From: Cerioporus squamosus | Taxonomy: Eukaryota; Basidiomycota; Agaricomycetes; Polyporales; Polyporaceae | Direction: 5' to 3' | DNA: 40,994 bases | Assembly (NCBI GenBank): GCA_022592435.1 | Contig: JABYQS010000260.1 | Span: forward strand, 1-40,994 | In this document: positions 1-10,222 of the stretch, one piece after another | How the letters are laid out: each line of letters begins with the position of its first letter | How positions within the stretch are numbered: position 1 is the stretch's first letter | Translations under genes and position numbers: made by a program | The notes under the pieces: generated by a model | Database searches by the model: none | Seen by the model: the letters and a program-made list of their open reading frames with translations, nothing else | Told to the model about the DNA's origin: nothing

Positions 1-519
1 ATAGAGCCCTCCCCAGTTCTTATACTTCGAGTACAGTCAATCCCATCCGTCGTCCGGAGATGTTGTGCGCCCGGGCGCATGAGGGACAGTCGCAGGGAAA
101 GGTGGTGGCATGAGGCAAAGGCGCTCGCGAAAAGGCCCACGCCTCTTCTTCCGTCTCTCTCATCGGACACTCGCTAACCTCTTGAGGCCGCGTGCCTGCC
201 TGCAGAAGCTCGTTGGGAGTCTATGCCTCATCTGCCCGTGACGGATGTCTAACTAGGTGCAATGTATGAATGGAGGGTCATTCAGTACTCAGTACCAGTG
301 ACACCTCGCAGACCGCGAAGCGCGGTCCCGGGTTCATCAGGCTCCGAGACGAAGCACCGTCAGACCAGGGCGAGCAATCGTCGCCTCCGGACCTTCACAA
401 AAGGCGACTCCCTACTACATACTAACTCTGGCATGCAGTCGTTCTTCGGAAGATATAAGGCTTCCTTGGATTCGTCACTTCGCACGACCACCCATCCCAG
501 AACATCTCCAGCCCTCACC
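1..519 (+). promoter_or_regulatory. upstream region of the first gene
   Basis: No convincing gene is visible here. The reading frame that runs in from 262 lacks protein-like character before the ATG at 520. A TATA-like AGATATAAGG lies at 451-460, about 60 bp before that ATG, and is a reasonable core promoter candidate. The window edge may cut another gene's flank. Confidence 0.4.
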
Positions 520-1699
520 ATGAGTCCGAATCCCCTCGCATCGCCGTCTTTCGTGATGTCTGCCCGCCCGGCTCAGTACGGCGACACGCTCTCGTTCGAC
601 ACGAAGCCCGAGCGTCGCGCGGACCTTATGCTCGTCTCTGTGCGTTGGACGCAACTCCTGCTCCCGCGCTCGGAGCTCTACTGGCACGCCGTTGCCAAGA
701 ACGTTACTGCTGGTGCGTCCGTCCCACTTAATTAAGTTTGTCCATGTGTCAAGTACTGATGCACCACTTCTTACAAGCGACACCGTTGCCTCGATTCCTC
801 TCTTCATCCAGAAGAGCTACTTCGAGGAGCGCTTTGCCGATCTCACAGGTGCCGCGAGACATTATTGGACCACAATACGTGCCTTTGACAACTTTGTTTC
901 AGGCGAGGCCACCTTCAAGCTTAACCACGAGTTCCACTTCGGACAGGAGGATGACTCTGGCAAGAACCGCTTCGTCGTCCTCCACGATCCCAAGCGGACG
1001 CCGTCCCAGGTATGGCTACCTTCCTTGCGTACTTATAGCATTTGCTCCCTGCTGACTCTTGGGCCCAACCCTCCCGCAGCATCGGTTCGTGCCCACCCTG
1101 ATCACGCGCATCGGCAACCTCTTGCACGCGATCGCAACCGCGGCGGGCTTCGCAGACAAGGTCGACCCGCTCCGCGCGCTCGAGCATCTCTTCCTCAACC
1201 AGCCCCTGCGTGCGATCGTCCGCCCGCTCGCAAGTGCTGAGGACGTCCTCCTCGTGCCTGCGCAGGGAGAGGAGGGCATGTTCAAGGTGACTGTGTCGTG
1301 GAAGGTCGGGCTGATGAAGGTGGTGAAGGCGGAGTATTACATGGGTGTAGTGAAGAACAAGACCTACGGTAAGATCGGAGGTTCTTGTCATTCGACGCTT
1401 GACAATCAGGGTGTTGACGTGCTCTCCCATTGACCAGAAGGCAACAATGTCATCTTCTTCATTCAAGCAGACCGTTACGAGAATCCCTCCTCCTCATCTC
1501 TACCCACCCACATCTCAAAGATTGCGGCGAAAAACAAGGATGGCAAGTTGTCTCTCTCCATTCCTCAACTGATGCTTACTGCCTCGAATCACAAGCAGGC
1601 TTCTATGAATTCACCATCGGCGCCCACTCCCAATACGGCGAGGAGCGCATCACGAGCAAAGGTCGCTTCGTCGTCTACCACGACCAGACCCCAATCTAA
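520..1699 (+). CDS. conserved-looking protein of unknown function, six exons
   Basis: I do not recognise this family. The model has six exons: 520-716, 778-848, 903-1009, 1080-1368, 1438-1542 and 1599-1699, encoding 289 aa and ending at TAA 1697-1699. Frames close exactly over all five introns. Exon 1 is the weakest point: the strong donor GTGCGT at 713 breaks the frame, while the weaker GTCCGT at 717 keeps it. The last intron (1543-1598) starts with GC (GCAAGT) and ends in CAG, and it is the only way to join the two protein-like ends in frame. The protein has no evident signal peptide or membrane segment. It contains a middle block rich in Leu and Ala (LRALEHLFLNQPLRAIVRPL) and beta-rich ends, suggesting a soluble protein. 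A frameshift in exon 1 cannot be excluded. Confidence 0.65.
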
Positions 1700-1866
1700 A
1701 CCATGGCGGTCTTATCCTTCTCGAGCTCCGGTATGACGTTCGAAGGCGTGGCCGGAGCCGCTTTGTTGTCAACCTCGCTCTTTGCACTGTCGAAGAGCCC
1801 CAGCATGCTCTTATCCCTATCTAGAAGTTAACCTCGGGCTACACACTCTCCAGCTGCGATGATCAC
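1700..1866. other. short convergent intergenic region
   Basis: This is 167 bp between the stops of two genes facing each other. It probably holds both 3' UTRs and poly(A) sites. No gene or repeat is seen. Confidence 0.5.
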
Positions 1867-3823
1867 TCACTCGAGCTTCTTGTCAGGAAGGAACAATGCG
1901 CAAATGAGTAGGGGTGCACCAGTAGCTTCGGCAGCAATGGAGATCCATCTCATAACGTCAGAGTACTGTGTTCATGAAATGTAATGAGTTGTCTATCCCA
2001 TATGGACGTCTTCCCGACTCACCGCTATGTTCACCGCCGTCCTCTCCGCTGTGCCCCACTCGGGCAGAACGCCCGTGATGGAGTTGAACAGAGCGTCAAT
2101 AGTCTCCTGACTCGCTCCGGAGCCCAGGTGATTCCTCAGCGCGCCCTTGAACGTGTTCGTGTATATACCCCCGGCAAGACAGCTGCCAATAGCGGAGCCG
2201 AGGAAAGAGGTGAGCAAGACGAGCGCCGAGACCTGTGCGAGCTCAGCATGCGGGACGACGATCTGCGCCGCTACCACGACGATCTGTTGGATGAAGCCAC
2301 TGCCAATTCCCTGGATGAGCTGCACCACGAACAGCTCTGCGGTGCTGTTGTCCGAGCCTCGTAGCCGGATCATCACTCCGTACCCAACCAGCCGGACGAC
2401 GGCCCCCGCAATGATGAGGGACTTGTAACGCCGTGTCTTGTACATGATGGCTCCGGCCACGATGCCGAAGAGGCACTGCGTCACACCGTTCGTGTAGACC
2501 TAGGCATAGTAGATGGTCAGCCCTACTGTACGTACTGCGTCAGTGCGGAGATAAACTCACCAGGAACGTTGCGTCCCGCACCGAGAGGTCGTGCGCGACG
2601 ATGGACCAGGCGTACAAATAGACATGCGTCGCACTGAAGCCTACGCTGTCGATGGCCGCCAGGATGCACGAGAGCACGATGCTCATATTCTTGAAGTAGC
2701 GCACCGGCACCACGGGGTGTCTGGCGATGTACTTCTCGTATGGCACAAGTGCGACCAGAAAGACGACGCCGAGGGCAATCAGCGTGTCGATCCATGGCGT
2801 GCGCCACCTACTGGTAGTGGTAGCAGCGAGCGTGAGAGGGAGGAGCAGCATGGCGAAGCCGCCGCAAAGGAGAATGATGCCTCCGAGATCGATGAGCGAG
2901 CAGAAGTCGTAGATGGTGATCTTCTGAGTGACCACAAATCCAGACTTCTTGGCCTTCCGTTGCAGGTAGAGCAGGGTGATGATGATGAAACTTGAAGCAA
3001 AGGGCTGGTCACGACAGCTTGAGATCCGTGTCTGCCGCAAGACGTACAGTGGATTCGCGACTTACCATGATGACCGCGAACATGCCGATTCCCCACCTCC
3101 ATCCGATGCCGCCCTCCCTGGTCACGCTTTCGACGATGAAAGCCGCAACCCACGGTGTGATGAGGAAAGGGAAGTACGATAGACCCAGAACAAGGCCTCG
3201 CCATCTCGGACTCGAGATGTCCGAGAAGATGATCTGATCCAAAATCTGGGTGCCCGTTTGACCGATAGCATAGAACACCAAGCCTGCAGCATAGACGTTG
3301 ATGGTCTTGGAGGACGCGCAGAGGATGTAGGAGAGGAGGTAGCAGGCGATGGTGAAGAGGTAAGTCTCGCCACGCCCAATGACATCGGAAATCTTGGCTA
3401 TGGGCGGCTTCGCAACAGCAGAAATGATGGTCATGGCAATCGAGAGCGTGCTGAGAAGGGAGAGCTGGTTGAACGAGGAGGTCGCATAGTTCTGGTAGGT
3501 ATACACGGTGCTGTTGTCTAGCTCGCTGCGTACAACCTGTTAGTTACCATTCGACAGTTGACAGATCATGTCACGTACAAGACGATCATCATCATAGCCA
3601 ATCCTGCCCATAGGAAGTATTTGCCGTATTTCCCATACACTGCTTGCACAGCTTCGACCTTCGCAACACCTGCGGCTGTAGTGGTTACGCCGGTCTTGTG
3701 CTTGACGCTTGATCCGTCATCCGAAGGCGTAAAGTCAGTGTCCTTAGGAAGCGCAGGGACCGGAGGATCCTCTAGACTGTCCGACGGGCGAAGCTGCACC
3801 TTCAGAGCTTCAAGGAGGGCCAT
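1867..3823 (-). CDS. MFS siderophore-iron transporter (SIT/ARN family)
   Basis: Likely a plasma-membrane or vesicular importer of ferric siderophores driven by protons. Exons from the start: 3823-3579, 3525-3066, 3004-2561, 2499-2023 and 1965-1867, giving 574 aa, a normal size for SIT carriers (14 membrane spans). An acidic cytosolic N-terminus of about 55 residues precedes the first span (YFLWAGLAMMMIVLY). Family marks include the LDNSTVYTYQNYATSSF loop, the KPPIAKISDVIGRGE motif after span 2, SPRWRGLVLGL, and the late GIVAGAIMYKTRRYKSLIIAG segment. The start ATG has a good context (GGCATGG). The TAG next to exon 4 is the splice acceptor, not a nonsense codon. Upstream GATAAG sites suggest iron regulation by a Urbs1/SreA-type GATA factor, which is an inference. 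The siderophore carried cannot be told. Confidence 0.88.
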
Positions 3824-4771
3824 GCCTGAGACTCGAAGGCCTCACGATCTGACGGACGGAAGTAGGAAGTGTCAGTGTCGAGGCGAATGCATCCTTCGAA
3901 ATCGACCATGGCTTTTAGTGTCAAGAAATGCTGATAGCACTCCGCCCTGATCCCCACGCTCGGCGGGCAACCTTGCGGTGGTCGGGTCCTGCGAGATAAG
4001 TATTTAGTAGGCGTAGGAGACTCGAGGGGACACCTGTGGTACACTCGCCTCTCGATGTACCGTCGCGACTTGGCCGCGAGTACCTGATACGATACTTCGC
4101 CGCTACCAGCCTCAGGCTCCCCGGGTTACTTTCATGTTAAGTCAGAGTTGCATAGTCCAGAGACGAAAGTAGCGGCGCTGACGAAGCAGCGAGCACAGTG
4201 GCTATCGGTGCTGTTACGTACTTATCAGTGTGGGACGATTGGCTTCGGCGACTCACTATGTATATGATGGGTCCTAGCTGACACTAGCTTAGTAGTAGCT
4301 TCGAACCGGCATCGGCAGGTTCGTCCCTCTGGAGGGTACTGCAGATATCGCGGAGCTCTTTGCAATAGAGAACAGGGTTCTCGCGCTGCTGCTGATTGAT
4401 GATGAGCCGTCATATGACTTGTGTGGATAAGGATACGATACTTACACAATGAGATTGCAGGTGAGCATCAGATCTCCGTTGGAAGCCTTTATCGCAGACA
4501 GCCAGTTTGAGAAAGCATCGATCGACTATGACATTCAGCGACTGAGTCTAGGGATAAGGAAAGTGAGGTCGCCTGTCTAAAGAGGAACTGAGAAGACCTG
4601 GCGACCCCCATCCGCCAGATCATCTAGTCCACTCCCGAATAAATACGCGTATAACATAAACACCGTTATCACCATAGAACGTGACAGAGGGGTCCCCGCA
4701 CACTACGCCACGGTGAAGCTACACCATGACGTCAGTATGGCTGCGAAGTCCGGGAAATGTGCAACTACGCA
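3824..4771 (-). promoter_or_regulatory. upstream region of the siderophore transporter with GATA sites
   Basis: No gene is supported in this 948-bp stretch. It holds GATAAG at 3995-4000, 4436-4441 and 4553-4558 on the plus strand, and at 4221-4226 as CTTATC, followed by further GATAC repeats near 4442-4449. GATA factors of the Urbs1/SreA/Fep1 class repress siderophore genes in fungi through such sites. A perfect cAMP-response-type palindrome TGACGTCA lies at 4727-4734, close to the stop of the neighbouring secreted-protein gene. Confidence 0.5.
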
Positions 4772-6223
4772 CTAAACCATGTCATCAAGGGAGCCATGTT
4801 GTGCGACAGCAACGAGCGCAGGCTGGTGGTTCGCCGCTGAGTTGATCGACGCCAGACGGTAGGTGCCAGCAGGAAGACCTCCGGGGACCTCCACCGAGAG
4901 GACACCGCCGACAGCCTTGTCGTTCAACCCCTTGAAGAAGACGAAGTCGTTCAAAGGGTCTGTCGGCGTGGTAGAGTCGAGTGCAGGGATCTTGTCGACG
5001 ACAACGTGCGAGTGGCCCTGGATGTTGCCTTGCGCGTTGACGACCTGTGGTGCAGCGAAGTAATTCGCCGCTGCGTTCACGAAGAAGCCCGTCTCCAAAT
5101 TGTTGATCGCCATCTTGATAGTGAAGTTCGTGTTCGCGGGCACCGTGGCACCGTTTGGCGGGAAGACGAATTTCGACGATGGCATGTTAGAGATTGACGC
5201 GATAACACCCATCGGAGCGGGGTTGCAAGAGCCCTCCTTGATCTGTTGACCGTTGGTGATCGACAGGTTGGGAACCGTCGCGCAGAAGTTTATGAAGTTG
5301 TTCGTCGAGGTGAGGGAGGCAACCTGGTTCGGCGCAGGTCTACCAAGAAGTCGATGAGTGGAAGCATTGCCATAGAAGCTCAGCCCGAAAAACACTCACG
5401 TCTCCTGGCCATCTTGAGCAAAACCAGTAGCGATAACTGACTGCACAAGCGTCAATGATTTCTGAGGATCACTGTCGTCGCCACCCGTAGCAGCCCCTCC
5501 GCCAGCAGCGTTGTCACCGGCCGCAGTTGAGGATGATGCCTACCAATGAGTGTCAGTTCAACATGCATACACAGTCCAGAAGAAAACGAACACGTACTGA
5601 AGGTGCCGCTGCTGTACCACTACCTGCTTTCCCGCCCCGACCAGCGGCGTTACCACCGGCTAGAGTTGAGGACGATGCCTGCCAAGGAGGTCAGTAAATA
5701 TATAGGGCGTCTTAGGACAAGCACGTACTGGAGGTGCCGCCGTCGTGCCGCTACCCGCCTTCCCCCCTGCTGTTGCGCTGGTCTCTGCTATACGAGTATC
5801 ACGGCCACTTGTTGTCGTACAGGTGACACTCGTTCCAGGTGAGTTGACCAGAGGAAGTGCAGCGCAGCTGATGAACAGAAGCTGTCAGTAACGTAGGAAC
5901 GCATGATCATACTCCGAGACTCACACCAGTCCACTTGCGCAAGGCTGCAGGACGAACTTGCCATTCACGCACTGAGCAAACTCGTTGTTCACACAGGCGT
6001 TGTCGCCTGAGGTACAAGGAGAGTCCGGCGTGAGGCTCGCAAACGCCTGGCTGAGGTACGGAGCAACGTTAGCGGCGTAGTGCGATTGGCGCAAACGGGA
6101 GACTCACTTCAAGAGGATGGCCTCCTGGCCGTTCTGAAGGGTGAAGTCGGCACGACCGAAGTACTTCGGCCTCGCGGAGGCAGCGAGAGCCAGAGAAAGA
6201 GCGACGACAACACAGTACTTCAT
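4772..6223 (-). CDS. secreted protein with cysteine-rich chitin-binding-like module and conserved C-terminal domain
   Basis: Exons: 6223-6108, 6050-5925, 5867-5729, 5678-5598, 5539-5400 and 5339-4772, encoding 389 aa. Residues 1-17 form a clear signal peptide (MKYCVVVALSLALAASA). A six-cysteine block follows (C-x6-C-x7-C-x9-C-x5-C-x14-C, including ACVNNEFAQCVNGKFVLQPC), which resembles CBM19-type chitin-binding modules; this is by pattern only. A Gly/Ala/Ser linker follows, made of repeats GGKAGSGT-AAP-ASSST; two of its exons look duplicated. The C-terminal 190 residues form a domain I recall as widespread in secreted proteins of mushrooms. It carries NMPSSKFVFPPNG, GHSHVVVDKI, FFKGLN and GTYRLASINSAANHQP. 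Its biochemical role is unknown; a cell-wall or extracellular role is inferred. A TATA-like CATATAT sits about 20 bp before the start. Confidence 0.85.
5540..5867 (-). repeat. tandemly duplicated linker exons
   Basis: The 81-bp exon 4 (5678-5598, 27 codons) and the start of exon 5 (5539 downward) both begin ASSST followed by AAG-like Gly/Asn/Ala runs. The end of exon 3 and the end of exon 4 both read GGKAGSGT-AAP. The introns between them both begin GTACGT, so an exon-intron unit of about 130 bp appears to have been copied in tandem. Both junctions are phase 0, so copies can be gained or lost without changing the frame. Confidence 0.75.
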
Positions 6224-6616
6224 GCTTGACTGTGAACGATATATGGCGATCTACGCAAGATGGAAAGAATGTCTGGGACGGACACCAGGCCGCTGAAGAA
6301 AGTCGGAAGGCTTAGACGATCGCAGATCGCTCTCAAGGAGACGAAAACAAGAGAGGAAGAAGAAGGGAGGGGGCGAGGAGCAGTAACAACATCCGGGAAC
6401 TCTTTAATGCTCGAATGAGGAGCCTGCGCTGGCCCTGCGGTAGCGGACGACATCGCCAGGCAACCAGTGACAAAGGAGGACATAGCCATGGATGACCAGC
6501 CCGGAGGAACTTCTCGTCGTCGTGAGCATTCTGTTCCAGCAGACGAGAAGGTACCGGGAACATGTATATGTTCCCATACTGCGCCGAGCATGCGCGCTGC
6601 GATGCAGGCTCCAGTG
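6224..6616. promoter_or_regulatory. upstream region of the secreted-protein gene
   Basis: No gene is supported. On the minus strand the stretch 6290-6400 is pyrimidine-rich, as is common before transcription starts in basidiomycetes. The stretch ends at the MITE. Confidence 0.35.
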
Positions 6617-6825
6617 CATCAGTAAAGTGTGAAAAGTCTGAGAGCTCTGAGATCTCTTAAATTCAAATTCAGAGTTCACAGAGGTCTACAGACCTCAGAG
6701 CCATTCTCCACCATGGCAGAAAATGAATATTGATATGTTTGGAAAGAGGCCTCTGACATTTCTAACCTCTGAGGATGTCTGTGGGGAACTCTCAGAGTTC
6801 TCAGACTTTTTGCACTTTACTGATG
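6617..6825. mobile_element. MITE-like non-autonomous DNA transposon with 36-nt terminal inverted repeats
   Basis: The left arm 6617-6652 and the reverse complement of the right arm 6790-6825 match at 33 of 36 positions. Both start CATCAGTAAAGTG and continue with AAAAGTCTGAGA and CTCTGAGA. The 209-bp element has no coding capacity. Inside it are further CTCTGAG/CTCAGAG words and two small palindromes (GAGGTCT...AGACCTC near 6680-6695 and GAGGCCTC near 6747-6754). AT content is higher than in the flanks. I could not find a clean target-site duplication, so the superfamily stays open; subterminal repeats and CAG-type ends would suit hAT. It lies between the secreted-protein gene and THI6. Confidence 0.82.
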
Positions 6826-7869
6826 TGTGTACAGGAGGGTAAGACCAATCATATCACGCGAGCCGAGATAGGTTGCTACATACTGCGGAGACGGTATTTG
6901 CCACCTCTCGAGGCGAAAACCCGTCATCTCGACGGACTCGATAGAAGTCGGATGCAGAGCTGCGCGATTTATGTGGCTCTTTCACGTATAGTTTTGATCG
7001 TGGTCGCTGTGATGGCAGCACCGAGTGAAGTCGCTAACATTACAAGATGAATATCTGCCGTAAGCTCTCATGGAAATACCTGACTGCACGGTCTGCACCC
7101 GTGGCTTCTGCAGAGTGCGTTGAGCAGTCCGCTACCACCACAAGCTTCAAGCTCGATGCTCGTCTCCGGGCGAACACCGAAACACAGATCACGGATGCTC
7201 TGGGTTCTGCTGTTCTGTATAGTCATTGTGTAGCATGTGGTACCCAGAGACCCTCAGCGTAGTGACACACCTGCTCAGGCAGCCTTGAGGCTCGCTGATG
7301 GCTTAGACCTGCCACCCTGACCTCGACTCGAGTTCGCCCTGACTCGTCAGAGTATTGGTCACAGTCAACCCGCGATGCAACGTGGTATCGAGAATCCCGG
7401 GCTTGACCTGGTGGTGGTACAAGCCGAAGTCCTCTCACGTTGCGGACTGCCGTACAACCATGGTCTGGAGAGATCTGCTGGGAGGCCTGGGGAAAGTCAT
7501 AGGACAAGTCGTAGTCAACACCTCACGAGCGCTACCTACACAACGAAGTACGCACTCCGCCATTTTCGGAGTTGGTCTCACTCTTCCTCCGACTTCGAGT
7601 ACTGCATTCTGTATCCTCGATTCCTCCTCAAGTGACTGCAGAACGCCTTCACCGCTCGAGCTGTGTGCTGCAGCTTCCTGGAGATTCGAAGATGTTCATA
7701 TCAACGACGCCACTGTACTCGAGTGCAATGGGGAAACCCGATCCGATGACGTGATTGGCCGGATTCATACGGAGTCACTGTCGAGTCTATCTCCTGCAAC
7801 AATTTTCTTCTTGGATCCTGCGACCGTCATAGGAGGGCAGGCACATCCGGAAGTGTCAGCTGGATCGGG
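6826..7869 (+). other. intergenic region upstream of THI6
   Basis: No gene is supported. The longest frame here (7355-7873) overlaps the THI6 start codon, has no family features and is probably leader sequence. I looked for a TPP riboswitch core (CTGAGA plus an ACCTGATCTGG-like arm), common in fungal thiamine genes, and saw none here. Confidence 0.4.
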
Positions 7870-10065
7870 ATGACTGTGCAAAAGCCAGCCGTGGATTATT
7901 CTCTATATCTTGTCACCGGAAGGGAACTGCTTCCGGAGGGAAAGGTCAATCTCAAGTCGTCTTTAGATTCTCCGGAGATACTGACTAAGTCCCACAGGAT
8001 TATCTAGAGTCTTTAGAAGAGGTATCTTCCATGTTGGTCGTCATACGCAGCTGTCCTTTTCCTGACGCATCCTGCAGTCTATCAAAGGGGGAGTCACGCT
8101 CGTCCAGGTCCGCGAGAAAAACGCAGACACCGGAGAGGTCAGTCAGTTTGCCTTCATCCCCCTGTAATGGCGTATGCAATTGACCTGCGTAGTTTCTGCG
8201 AATTGCGCAAGCGTCCAAAGAAATATGCCGCAAATACAAGGTCCCCATTCTCATCAACGACCGTATCGACATCGCCCTCGCGATCGAGGCAGATGGAGTC
8301 CATATTGGCCAAACGGACATGCCAGTAGAGACGGCGCGCAAGCTTCTCCCACCGAATGCCATCATCGGCATGACGTGTAACACTGTAGAGCATGTCCGGA
8401 AAGCTGTTCAGGACGGCGTCGATTACGTTGGCTTGGGCCCGGTATGGGGGACGCAGACCAAGAAACTCACCAGCCCGGTTGTCGGTGTGAGAGGCATCGG
8501 ACCCTTGTTGGATGCGCTGGAGGGAACCGATGTCAAGGCAGTCTCCATCGGTAGGTCAGCGCATTTTCACGAGAGTCGGTGACCAACATATTGCCTAGCC
8601 GGTATCAAGTCGACCAATGCACTTCATTGCATGCACGGGTCGGTCTCCCAGTCGGGCCGTAGCCTGGATGGGCTTGCTGTCGTGAGTGACATCGTAGCTT
8701 CAAGGGACCCGTACACTGCTGCTAGGCGGATCGCCACGATCATCAAAGCATGCAAGGCGAACCCCATCATATGTTTTTCGACGTTTCCTCCTTCCTACGC
8801 TCCCGACGCGATAAAGCGCAGCGTTGGCAAGCTCCTGGGAGCAGTGAAGCAATACTCGCCTATTGTTCACCAGGTGCGCAGCTCTTCCACGTCGGCTTCA
8901 CATGCCCTCCGAGACTGACTGCTTCAAGATCACCAATAACGTCGTGACGACGCAATCTGCTAACGCCACCATAGCCCTCGGCGCGTCTCCCATTATGGCC
9001 ACTGCTCCAGAGGAGATGGCAGACCTTGCCGCAGTGTCCGGCGGCCTGCTTGTGAACTTCGGTACCATCCAGAACCTCGACGGCATGGTTGCCGCCGGTG
9101 AGTAACCCTGTTCCGTGCTCTGAAACTACCGATACCGATGCCGACTGCTCAATGCTGACTCACCGTGCGCAGGCTTCAACTACAACCAGAACCGCAAGCC
9201 AGTCGTCTTCGATCCAGTCGGCGTCGGGGCAACGGGCTATCGTCGGACATCGGCTGCGACGCTATTGAACGCCTGGCAGGCAACCGTCATCAAGGGCAAC
9301 TCCGGAGAGCTCGCAGCACTGGCGAACTCGGATGAAGTAGGCATCTGGATCTGCACTGGCTCTTTTCTGCGCCTCGCTGACCACTGCTTACTGTCGCGCA
9401 GGTTCAAGCCAAAGGTGTGGACAGCGTTGGACAAGGCTTCGCCGACCCAGTCACCTTTGTGCGCAACCTCGCCAGAAAAGAGCGTATGTCCACCATATAC
9501 ACCACCATGAGCCTCAGACCCCACTCATCGAGCCGGCATGCAGGTGCCATCATCGTGCTGACAGGGGTGACCGACTACGTATCGGACGGCACGACCGTCG
9601 TTCGGCTTTCCAACGGACATCCTCTGCTCGGCGAGATTACCGGGTCAGGGTGCATGGTCGGCACGGCTGTCGCGACCTTCTGCGCCGGAGCCAGCATGGC
9701 GGAAGGTAGCAAGCGGTCACCCGACGGAGCAGAAGACGCGAAGCTCGTGCGTGGAGACATGCTCGTTGCCGCTGTGGGAGGGTATGTCTCCCAATCTCAG
9801 CTCATCAACCTCAGACGGGTTTCCCCTCCCTCATCCTATCCCCTGTGTCGTTCCCCACTTTTTTTTCTGAGCCTACGGGACAACGGGCACATGCTGATGA
9901 TGTTTCTGTGTTTCCAGGGTACTCGCCATCACCGTAGCATCTGAGCTCGCTGCGGCGCGGGCGGACGTCAAGGGCAGCGGGACGTTCCTCCCGGCTCTTA
10001 TTGATGAGCTCGGCGCCCTGACTCCTGAGAAGATAGCGACGTACGGAAAGGTTGAAGTGATCTAA
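7870..10065 (+). CDS. THI6: bifunctional thiamine-phosphate synthase / hydroxyethylthiazole kinase
   Basis: The enzyme phosphorylates hydroxyethylthiazole and joins it to hydroxymethylpyrimidine diphosphate to give thiamine phosphate. Ten exons: 7870-7944, 7998-8021, 8078-8137, 8193-8550, 8599-8873, 8929-9097, 9173-9336, 9402-9483, 9544-9781 and 9918-10065, giving 530 aa (yeast Thi6 is 540). The N-terminal ThiE-type barrel, about residues 1-230, shows VQVREKN, INDRIDIAL, DGVHIGQTD, GLGPVWGTQTK and SIAGIKSTN. The C-terminal ThiM-type kinase starts near residue 255 with ITNNVVT and continues with GASPIMA, DPVGVGATG, IKGNSGE and the GEITGSGC motif with its catalytic Cys. Exon 2 is only 24 nt. 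All expected active-site motifs are present, so it should be functional. Confidence 0.96.
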
Positions 10066-10222
10066 AGAGAGAATAGTTCCGAAGTGTCCCGTGCGGTATA
10101 GGCCTGGTCGAGGGAACGACCGCACAGGATCCCTCCTTGTAACAGTACAACATGCGTAGCTTCCTAGACATACATTGCGAGTTATTCCTTCCGTCTCGCC
10201 TCACCCCTGACCGCTAAGCACT

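Noticed and set aside
2500..2560. Apparent nonsense codon TAG in the siderophore transporter
   Set aside because: The TAG is the acceptor of a 61-bp intron (2500-2560, minus strand). Splicing gives ATFL joined to VYTNGV in frame, as the family requires.
6826..7869. TPP riboswitch upstream of THI6
   Set aside because: No CTGAGA core or matching P4/P5 arm was seen in the leader.
7355..7873. 172-codon frame overlapping the THI6 start
   Set aside because: It has no protein-family character and overlaps the well-supported THI6 ATG. It is probably leader sequence.
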